64,000 nt of DNA from Pelagimonas phthalicica (GTDB taxonomy: Bacteria; Pseudomonadota; Alphaproteobacteria; Rhodobacterales; Rhodobacteraceae). Within the stretch, counting starts at the first letter, position 1. The number at the start of each line of letters is the position of its first letter. The translations under genes and the position numbers were made by a program. Shown here one piece after another: positions 32,481-39,606 of the stretch. Under the pieces are notes generated by a model. That model was not told the origin of the DNA. It ran no database searches and worked only from the letters and a program-made list of their open reading frames with translations. The DNA lies in the NCBI RefSeq assembly GCF_004364805.1, contig NZ_SOAP01000002.1, forward strand, positions 248,001 through 312,000. The letters run 5' to 3'.

Positions 32481-34160
32481 ATGACCCTGCAATTTATAGA
32501 CCTAGACCAACTTTCCGTTTCCCCGCTCAACGTGCGCAAATTCGGTGCAAAGGAATGCGACGACCTCGTCAGCAGCATCCGCGCGCTTGGCATGTTGCAA
32601 CCGCTTCTCGTGCGCCCGTTTGAAGATGGCTTTGAGGTCATCGCCGGACAGCGCCGCTTGAACGCGTGCCGGATCATCGCCGAGGATGGCGAGATTGACC
32701 CGATCCCGTGCCTTGTGATGGCGGAGGGCGACGATGCTGCTGCCCTTGAGGCCAGTCTTGCAGAGAATATTGAGCGCCTGCCAATGGACGAGGTGGATCA
32801 GTACAAAGCCTTTGCCAAGCTGATCAAAGAAGGCCGCGACGCAGACGATATCGCCGCCACGTTTGGCATCACTCCGCGCATGGTGAGCCAACGCCTCGCG
32901 CTCGGGCGGCTGCACCCGCCGATCCTCACGGCCTATCGCAAGGGCGCAATTCAAGCAGGCGACATCCGCAATCTGACCATGGCAACGCCCAAGCAACAAA
33001 AAGACTGGTGGGCGTTGATGAAAGATGAAGATGCCTATGCGCCGACAGGGCAGCGCCTCAAAGACTGGCTGTTTGGCGGGGCGCATATCCCAACCGCGAA
33101 TGCCGTGTTCGATGTGCTGGAGAGCGGGCTTGCCGTTGTCTCTGACCTCTTTAGCGAGGACAGCTATTTTGCAGATGCTGAGGCTTTCTGGACGCATCAA
33201 AACACCGCCATTGCCGAAGCCGTGGACGCACTCAAGGCCGATGGCTGGGCGGATGTGATCCTGATGGATCGTGGCAACTGGTTCGCCAATTGGGATCACC
33301 GCAGCTGCGCCAAGGAAGATGGCGGCAAGGTCTTTGTAACCGTGACTAACCAAGGCGAAGTCACGTCCCACAAGGGCTATATCACCAAGGCAGAAGCCAA
33401 ACGCCGCGAGAAGGCAGACATCACGCCCGCCGAGAAGCCGGAACTGACCAAAGCCGCGCAGAACTACGTCGACCTGCACCGCCATGCCGCCGTGCGCAGC
33501 GATATGCTTGTGCATCAGGGTTTGGCTTTGCGTCTGATTGCGGCGCATATGATCTGCGGGGCGCGTCATTGGACGGTATCACCCGATCTACAAATTGCCG
33601 CGAAACCGGAAATCGAAGACAGCCTTGCGACGAATTCGGGGCAAACCCATTTCGACGAACAGCGCTTTGAAATCACTAAGCTTCTTGGTTTGGACGACCT
33701 TTCAAACATCCTCTACAATCCCGAGGATTGGGACAAGCGCAAGCCGATCTGGGATATTCTGGATGCTTTGAAAAAACTTAGTGACGAAGACGTGCTGCGC
33801 ATCCTGACCTTCCTCATGGCGGAAAGCCTTGATGTGAACAGCCCTATGATTGAACAGTTGGGCGAGGACATGGGCACGGATATGTCCAAGCACTGGCAAC
33901 CGGACGAGACATTCCTCGCGCTGATCCGTGACAAGCAGGTCTTGAATGCCATGGTAGGTGAGTTCGCAGGAACAAATGCAGCGGCGGAGCACATCACCGC
34001 CACTGCCAAGACCCAACGCGCCCTCCTGACCGCCTGTATGGACGGCACCCGCAAACCCGTCGATCCAGACTGGATGCCCCGCTACATGGCCTTCCCGCAG
34101 GGCAGTTATCGCGAGGCCGCAGTAGCTGTCGAGACGGAAGACACCATGAAAGCCGCGTAA
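32481..34160 (+). CDS. ParB/Spo0J-like DNA-binding protein
   Basis: 559 aa with AAAGGAT upstream. The N-terminal ParB domain is clear: LSVSPLNVRKFG, LVRPFEDGFEVIAGQRRL, then ASLAENIERLPMDEVDQYKAF, followed by a helix-turn-helix (IAATFGITPRMVSQRLALGRLHP). About 350 further residues follow, mostly helical, longer than chromosomal ParB (about 300 aa) and typical of ParB-like proteins on plasmids and ICEs. ParB binds parS-like sites and acts in partition or gene control; no ParA gene is next to it. It could stabilise the element or regulate its genes. Confidence 0.88.
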   Translation: MTLQFIDLDQLSVSPLNVRKFGAKECDDLVSSIRALGMLQPLLVRPFEDGFEVIAGQRRLNACRIIAEDGEIDPIPCLVMAEGDDAAALEASLAENIERLPMDEVDQYKAFAKLIKEGRDADDIAATFGITPRMVSQRLALGRLHPPILTAYRKGAIQAGDIRNLTMATPKQQKDWWALMKDEDAYAPTGQRLKDWLFGGAHIPTANAVFDVLESGLAVVSDLFSEDSYFADAEAFWTHQNTAIAEAVDALKADGWADVILMDRGNWFANWDHRSCAKEDGGKVFVTVTNQGEVTSHKGYITKAEAKRREKADITPAEKPELTKAAQNYVDLHRHAAVRSDMLVHQGLALRLIAAHMICGARHWTVSPDLQIAAKPEIEDSLATNSGQTHFDEQRFEITKLLGLDDLSNILYNPEDWDKRKPIWDILDALKKLSDEDVLRILTFLMAESLDVNSPMIEQLGEDMGTDMSKHWQPDETFLALIRDKQVLNAMVGEFAGTNAAAEHITATAKTQRALLTACMDGTRKPVDPDWMPRYMAFPQGSYREAAVAVETEDTMKAA

Positions 34161-34353
34161 CGAATGGTCACTGCCGGATAGCGACGCGCTATCCGGCAAG
34201 ATCATCAAAAGATTAGACAATTTCCGAGATATGTGACATGATTAGGACAACATTCCCAGAAATCCGCCCAGAATTTGCACCGCAGCCCGCCCGCGTGCGG
34301 CCCGCACCCTTTGTGCGCGGCGGATTTGTTTTTCTAATCAGTAACCAAATTTT

Positions 34354-34375
34354 GCGCCGCCCAGTTGGGCGGCGC
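34354..34375 (+). promoter_or_regulatory. Perfect hairpin upstream of the 74-aa gene
   Basis: GCGCCGCCC and GGGCGGCGC (9 bp) enclose AGTT and end 15 nt before ATG 34391. A second, looser dyad with AAATCCGC and GCGGATTT lies at 34259-34327. No T tract follows immediately, so control of translation or a recombinase-related site is as likely as termination. Confidence 0.5.
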
Positions 34376-34390
34376 TGGAAAGTGTTTTTC

Positions 34391-34615
34391 ATGTCGCCCG
34401 ACCTCAACAAATACCGCCGCATCGCCGAGCAGGAAGGCGAAGCGCATCTCTACACAGATGACCGACTCTTGCGCCTCTGGGCGTGTCTCGAAACCCTGCT
34501 GCCCCGTGTGTTGTCCGAGACTTGTCCACAACTTCTTTTGCCCGCCTCGGTCAATAAACCCTCCAGTTTCACCGCGAAGACAGTAGAATCCCAAGAAAAG
34601 GAGGCCAGCCAATGA
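34391..34615 (+). CDS. Small protein coupled to serine recombinase
   Basis: 74 aa from ATG 34391; the longer frame upstream runs through the hairpins. It ends in ATGA shared with the recombinase start, so the two are translationally coupled. The sequence (MSPDLNKYRRIAEQEGEAHL, LLRLWACLETLLPRVLSE) is helical and charged. It may be a recombination directionality factor or regulator of the recombinase, since such small genes often sit beside it; no family is recognised. Confidence 0.6.
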   Translation: MSPDLNKYRRIAEQEGEAHLYTDDRLLRLWACLETLLPRVLSETCPQLLLPASVNKPSSFTAKTVESQEKEASQ

Positions 34616-36324
34616 CAATTGCCGCAGTTTACACGCGTGTGTCCTCAAAAGCGCAGATGAAAAAGGGCGACGGGCTTGCTTCGCAGCAAAGCCGTTGTCG
34701 CGAATTTGCGGCCTACAAGGGCTACAGCGTCGAAAAGGTCTATGAAGACAAAGGTGTCTCCGGTGGGCTGGTGGATCGTCCCGCCATCAAAGAAATGCTC
34801 GTTTGGTTGCGCAAGAACCGCAAACACGAACCCGTGGTCATCATTGATGATATCTCGCGCCTTGCTCGCGATCTGGATGCACACCTGAAACTACGCGCCG
34901 CGATTGGCTCGGTTGGTGCACGGCTGGAAAGTCCTAGCATCGAATTTGGTGACGACAGCGACAGCCTGTTGATCGAAAACATGCTGGCTTCTGTCTCACA
35001 GCACCACCGCCAGAAAAATGCCGAGACAACCCGAAACCGCATGCGTGCTAGGTTGCAGGCAGGGTATTACCCCTTCTTTGTCCCGCGTGGATACAAATAC
35101 GTCAAAGGGGATAGCGGCGGCAAAGTCCTAATCCGCGACGAACCAGCCGCAAGCACCTTGCAAGAGGCGCTTGAGGGATTTGCATCGGGTCGGTTCGACA
35201 GCCAAGCGGATGTTGCCCGCTTCCTCGTGCCGCATGGCATCTACAAACTGGACGCCAACGGCACGCTGCACCCGCAGCGCATCAAAAACATGCTGACCAA
35301 CAAGATTTACGCGGGCTATTACGAATACAAACCCTGGGGCATTCCGCTCTCAAAGGGCAAATTTGACCCGATCATTTCGTGGGAAACGTTCCAACGCATT
35401 CAAACCCGCCTGAATGGCACGTCGACTGCGCCGCAGAAAAAGGTGGCGAACGAAGACTTCCCCTTGCGCGGCTACGTCGCCTGCGACAGCTGCGGCCACC
35501 CGATGACCGCCTATTGGGCAAAGGGGCGCAACAAGCGCTATCCTTACTACGAGTGCTTTCAAAAAGGGTGCGATGCGCGCAGAAAGTCGATCCGCCGCGC
35601 CGATGTCGAGGGCGCGTTCGAAACGCTGCTGCAATCCCTGCGCCCGCCACGCAGCCTGTTCGCCGTGGCCTCAGCCATGTTCAAAGACCTTTGGGACGCA
35701 CGCATTGGCGATTTTGAAATCCGCCGCAAGGAACAGCAGACGTCCCTACGCAAAATCGAAACCGACATCCGCAAAGCCGCTGATCTGCTGATCGACACCG
35801 AAAGCGCGGCTACAGCCCGCGCGCTTGAGGCAAAGATCGAAAAGCTTGAAACGCAATCCGCGTTGATCTCGGAAAACCTCGCCAAAACCAAGCCAAAACA
35901 AAAGGACTTCGACACAAGTTTTCGAACCGCTCTAGATTTCTTAGCAAACCCTTGGAAACTCTGGCAAACAGGGCGTGATGATGACCGTCAAACCGTCTTG
36001 AAACTGGTTTTCGAAGCCCCCATCCCATATCACCGAGAAAAAGGATTTCGAACCGCCAAAACCACCTTACCCTTCAAGGCCTTAGACGACCTGGACGACG
36101 ATAGTGAAAAAGTGGCGGAGAGACAGGGATTCGAACCCTGGGTAGGCTTGCACCCACAACGGTTTTCGAGACCGCCCCGTTCGACCACTCCGGCACCTCT
36201 CCGCGGGGGTCTTGGTGAAGGGGCGTTTAGACCGCAGAGCGGGCCGTTGCAACCCGAAATTTACACAATCCGCTCATCAAGGCGCTGCCCCCTTGGAAAT
36301 CCCGCCCATGGGGCCTACCGTTAG
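34612..36324 (+). CDS. Large serine recombinase; reading frame runs across tRNA-Ser
   Basis: 570 aa. The resolvase domain begins AAVYTRVSSKAQ with catalytic Ser11 (or Ser12), followed by ISRLARD near residue 80. The recombinase domain follows, then a zinc-ribbon pair (CDSCG about 287; YECFQKGC about 310), and a coiled coil (about 360-435). Such enzymes integrate and excise islands at specific sites. Codons 501-531 lie on the antisense strand of the tRNA-Ser gene and 532-570 beyond it, so the C-terminal tail is host-derived sequence. The protein proper probably ends near residue 500, and its native stop in the free circle would differ. Confidence 0.92.
   Translation: MTIAAVYTRVSSKAQMKKGDGLASQQSRCREFAAYKGYSVEKVYEDKGVSGGLVDRPAIKEMLVWLRKNRKHEPVVIIDDISRLARDLDAHLKLRAAIGSVGARLESPSIEFGDDSDSLLIENMLASVSQHHRQKNAETTRNRMRARLQAGYYPFFVPRGYKYVKGDSGGKVLIRDEPAASTLQEALEGFASGRFDSQADVARFLVPHGIYKLDANGTLHPQRIKNMLTNKIYAGYYEYKPWGIPLSKGKFDPIISWETFQRIQTRLNGTSTAPQKKVANEDFPLRGYVACDSCGHPMTAYWAKGRNKRYPYYECFQKGCDARRKSIRRADVEGAFETLLQSLRPPRSLFAVASAMFKDLWDARIGDFEIRRKEQQTSLRKIETDIRKAADLLIDTESAATARALEAKIEKLETQSALISENLAKTKPKQKDFDTSFRTALDFLANPWKLWQTGRDDDRQTVLKLVFEAPIPYHREKGFRTAKTTLPFKALDDLDDDSEKVAERQGFEPWVGLHPQRFSRPPRSTTPAPLRGGLGEGAFRPQSGPLQPEIYTIRSSRRCPLGNPAHGAYR
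36113..36202 (-). tRNA. tRNA-Ser(CGA)
   Basis: A 90-nt gene including an encoded CCA. Acceptor stem GGAGAGG pairs with TCTCTCC (one G-T), discriminator G, T-arm CAGGG TTCGAAT CCCTG, and anticodon loop CTCGAAA with anticodon CGA at 36166-36168, reading UCG. A long variable arm is present, as expected for serine tRNA. Its 3' end faces the island, and the recombinase frame enters the tRNA at exactly this end, so this tRNA is the probable integration target and the right boundary of the island. Confidence 0.95.
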
Positions 36325-36349
36325 AGGGACCCTATCAAAGGATACCGCA

Positions 36350-37174
36350 ATGCTGCGCCGCTTTTTCGTCTGTCTTGTTGCCCTGACCCTGATTGTGCCC
36401 ATCCTCACCCCGGATCCCGCCCGGGCCCAGGTTGCGCCCTCGGATCAGGTGCTGGATGCGCTGCAACTGGATGAATTGCTCGCCATCATGCGCCAGGAGG
36501 GCGTGGCCTATGGTCAGGACATGGCCACCGACATGTTTGCCAGCGGTGAAAACGCGCAATGGCAGGCGCTGCTTGATCAGATCTATGACATCGACAAGAT
36601 GGAGGCCGTGGTGCGCAAGCATTTTGGCGACTCGCTGGGCGATGCCGACACCGCCGCCCTGCTGAGCTTCTTTGCCTCTGACCTTGGCCAAGAGGTGGTC
36701 ACCCTGGAATTGCGCGCCCGCAAGGCGATGATCGATGATGCGGTCGAACAGGCAGCGCGGGCCTCATATTACGAAACCGATGACAAGGATCTCGCCGGTG
36801 TCACCGCCTTTATCGAGGCCAATGACTTGATCGAAGCCAATGTCACCGGGGCCCTGAACGCCTCTTTCCAGTTCTATCGCGGCATGGTCGATGGCGGCGG
36901 TTTCGAGATGAGCGAGAGCGAGATCCTCTCGGATGTCTGGGCGCAGGAAGAAGAGACGCGCAACGATACCCGCGAATGGATCTATGGCTTTTTGATGCTG
37001 GCCTATGACCCGCTGGAGGCTGAACAGCTCGACGCCTATGTCGCCTTCTCCTCCAGCCCCGAAGGCCGCGCCCTCAACCGCGCCCTCTTTGCCGGGTTCA
37101 ACAAAATGTATGACGACATCTCCTACGCCCTGGGCCTCGCCGCCGCCCGCCAAATGCAAGGGCAGGATCTTTAG
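36350..37174 (+). CDS. DUF2059 protein, exported
   Basis: 274 aa from ATG 36350. The N-terminus is a signal peptide (RRFFVCLVALTLIVPILT, cleavage near ARAQ). The mature protein is helical and matches the DUF2059 type: repeated patterns around an acidic helix (LSFFASDLGQEVVTLELRARKAMID and YVAFSSSPEGRALNRALFAGF), each with a small-residue turn. Function is unknown; these proteins are periplasmic. It is the first gene after the tRNA and appears to be core chromosome. Confidence 0.85.
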   Translation: MLRRFFVCLVALTLIVPILTPDPARAQVAPSDQVLDALQLDELLAIMRQEGVAYGQDMATDMFASGENAQWQALLDQIYDIDKMEAVVRKHFGDSLGDADTAALLSFFASDLGQEVVTLELRARKAMIDDAVEQAARASYYETDDKDLAGVTAFIEANDLIEANVTGALNASFQFYRGMVDGGGFEMSESEILSDVWAQEEETRNDTREWIYGFLMLAYDPLEAEQLDAYVAFSSSPEGRALNRALFAGFNKMYDDISYALGLAAARQMQGQDL

Positions 37175-37341
37175 GGCAGGGGGCGGCAAAGCGCAGGAAG
37201 GGGGCTTTGCAAAGTTTGGCGAACGACAGACGGACAGGTTTGCCTAGCCCAAACCAGCCTTTCGTCACATCTGCATTTAACGGCTGCAAAGTTATAAAAG
37301 ACAAAACCTCCAGACGAGCACTGCAATCACTTGCTTTCAAG

Positions 37342-39099
37342 CTAGCCCTCGAGATGGCCCTTCACTTCCTTCAGGGTTTCGAAAAGCTCTGGCGGGATAT
37401 CAGCCGCTGTCATCTCATCAATAACCCGAGATGAAGTCACAGTGACTTTCAACTCTTCTTGTATCCTCTTGGTGATTGCGGAAAATACTGACTTGCCTGG
37501 CACAACACGATACCGAAAGTCCACCTCTTGCCAGCCTTTTGTGAAATTAGCCTCTTCTTCTGCGGAAATAGTCGCGATGTCCTTCTTTGACCCTTTGCCA
37601 ACTTCATACGCTATCTTTGCTCCAATCCTGGCCGACAACGTCTTTGACTTCACTTCGTCGACACTTGTGTTGATCGCGCCAAGGACAACTTTTTCATAGC
37701 CTTCTTGCAGTTGATCACGGCCATACTTCTTTACAACGGCAGCAATCGCCTCAGGCACCAAAAGTAGGTTTTCGATTTCCTTACGTGGAAGAACTCGACA
37801 GAGCGTATCCCCAACACTCACATCCTCTATGAAGTCTTTTATCTCTTCATCACACCGATAGTCACGATCAAAAATCGCCGACACAGGAATCTTGAACCCA
37901 AAGAAGTTTTCAAAAACCCAGGAGGAAGTTGTGACTCTAGTCCAATTTGTGAATCCGTCCGTCTTCATGAGAGTAACAGATGAGTTTGAAATGAAGTCCA
38001 TCCCCCCAAGCTTCTTGGCAATTTTCGAAAGTATCCTTGCATCATTACCTTCGAAGTACAGAACCTTTTTTGTTTTTGCCAATCTTGCAAACTGTGCATT
38101 TTCTGAGCTGCCGATCGCAGCATATACATCTGAATATCCAGCTTCGCCCTGAATTCTCTTGGCGCTCCTGGATCCGGGTCGGATAATTAAAACTTCGCCG
38201 GGTTCGACGTCGTTAATAATTTCCGTTGAGTGCGTTGCGATGAAGTACTGACCAACTCGTTGGCCAACCAGTCTGAGAAGACGATGCTGCAAATCAGGAT
38301 GCAAGTAAATGTCAGGTTCGTCCAAGATAAGTGTTGATGCATGGTTCGAGGTCGAGAGGTGCATCATAGTTTGCATCCAGACTTGGAAGCCGAACCCAGC
38401 CCATTGTACCTCTCTTACATGAGGCCCGTCACGGAAGTACATTCGAACAACTGGGCGTTTGCCTCCTCGCTCGATCTCGGGTCGTTGGACCCTAATACCC
38501 GGCCAGCCCAACTCAACCAAATCTGCAAACGTCTCAAACTCTGCTTCGGTTTTATGAAGCCAAAAGTTCCGAAAGTTCCGGCTGGCAAGTCGCCCATATC
38601 GGTTTCTTTCTACAGTTTCTTGCTGCACAAGTTCTTCGTTTTGCTCAAGCGGGCTGAGCGTTGGAACTATAGTCAGACTTATGGGGAATTGATCTCGCAA
38701 AAACTGCGTGTTCTTTCGTGGTTGAAGTTCTGTTTTTAAGTAACATTCCAATGGCCCGTCGTTGGAAGCAGCAACGATGAAGGAGTTTCCGTTCTCCAAT
38801 TTGATTGATATTTTTGCACGCCCATCTCCAAAATTGTGTATGCAATATCTTAGGTCAGTTTGAACAGCCGAGACTGGTACTTCCCAAGTAGAACAGACGC
38901 CATCCTCACCGTGGGACTTAAAAAAAGCGTTCCGTCGACCGGCATACCTTAGCGCATCAAAGCAAATCCTAAATGCGTCTAAAGCTGTCGACTTGCCTGC
39001 ATTGTTTGGGCCAACGAGGATGTTTTTGGCCCTTGCTGAAATAGTGAACTTGGAAAACGTTTTGTAGTCATAGAAATCAATAGACTTTATTCTGCTCAT
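37342..39099 (-). CDS. OLD-family ATP-dependent nuclease (AAA15/TOPRIM)
   Basis: 585 aa from ATG 39099. The ABC-type ATPase has Walker A GPNNAGKST (near 30-38), a WAGFGFQVW signature-like segment (~234), Walker B LILDEPDIYLHP (~257-268) and the H-loop ATHS. Then a TOPRIM nuclease domain: VLYFEGNDARIL with the acidic Glu, and AIFDRDYR with the Asp pair. This is the organisation of OLD nucleases, related to GajA of Gabija and to other antiphage ATPase-nucleases. It is single here: no UvrD-like helicase or other partner is adjacent. Low GC compared with the genes after it suggests acquired DNA although it lies outside the tRNA boundary. Confidence 0.9.
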   Translation of the reverse strand: MSRIKSIDFYDYKTFSKFTISARAKNILVGPNNAGKSTALDAFRICFDALRYAGRRNAFFKSHGEDGVCSTWEVPVSAVQTDLRYCIHNFGDGRAKISIKLENGNSFIVAASNDGPLECYLKTELQPRKNTQFLRDQFPISLTIVPTLSPLEQNEELVQQETVERNRYGRLASRNFRNFWLHKTEAEFETFADLVELGWPGIRVQRPEIERGGKRPVVRMYFRDGPHVREVQWAGFGFQVWMQTMMHLSTSNHASTLILDEPDIYLHPDLQHRLLRLVGQRVGQYFIATHSTEIINDVEPGEVLIIRPGSRSAKRIQGEAGYSDVYAAIGSSENAQFARLAKTKKVLYFEGNDARILSKIAKKLGGMDFISNSSVTLMKTDGFTNWTRVTTSSWVFENFFGFKIPVSAIFDRDYRCDEEIKDFIEDVSVGDTLCRVLPRKEIENLLLVPEAIAAVVKKYGRDQLQEGYEKVVLGAINTSVDEVKSKTLSARIGAKIAYEVGKGSKKDIATISAEEEANFTKGWQEVDFRYRVVPGKSVFSAITKRIQEELKVTVTSSRVIDEMTAADIPPELFETLKEVKGHLEG

Positions 39100-39606
39100 C
39101 AAAAAACCTTACTGTGTCCTAATGCATGGCAATGGGCCTTTCCGCGAGAAATGGCTATTCTCTCCAAAACGAAAAGGAGTCGGCCTATAGAATGCTAGGG
39201 ACTTCATCATTCTGCAAGGATCCAGAGGGACATTTTCTTGTGTAGCGGTCGTTCGCTCGGAACGCAGCGAATAGTTGGTCTCCGCCCCAACTGCGGGGGC
39301 CACTTGATCAGAACAGCCGGAGCGAACATCTCTTTCGGACCGCAAACTGCCATTCCCTCCCCCTTAACCAACCCTAACCGAAGTTAACCCAGTTTCCGGC
39401 CCGAAAAACCAACGCAGGGGGCAATCTCTGCTAAATTCAGGCAGAATCGGACAGATTGGGTGGGAGGTTTGATCCGGGGCCCCGGAATTGGGGCGAAAGG
39501 GCAGGGGGCAATCTCCCCCAAAGGCGCTCTGTTTTGTACTGATTGCCCCGTTGCCCATTCAGCGCCCGCCCCGTTACCGGGTTGCGGGCGCTGCGTTAAT
39601 TTGGCT
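39100..39606. other. Non-coding stretch between OLD nuclease and RTX protein
   Basis: A 507-base gap without a convincing gene. The 15-mer GCAGGGGGCAATCTC occurs twice in direct orientation, at 39414-39428 and 39501-39515, 87 bp apart. The promoter of the minus-strand OLD gene must be at its left edge and the end of the minus-strand RTX gene at its right. Confidence 0.55.
39561..39592 (-). terminator. Hairpin after RTX gene
   Basis: AGCGCCCGC pairs with GCGGGCGCT, with an inner CCCG TTAC CGGG, making a long stem with a 2-nt bulge. It lies 15 nt beyond the stop of the RTX gene (minus strand). There is no strong T tract, so termination is likely but not certain. Confidence 0.5.
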
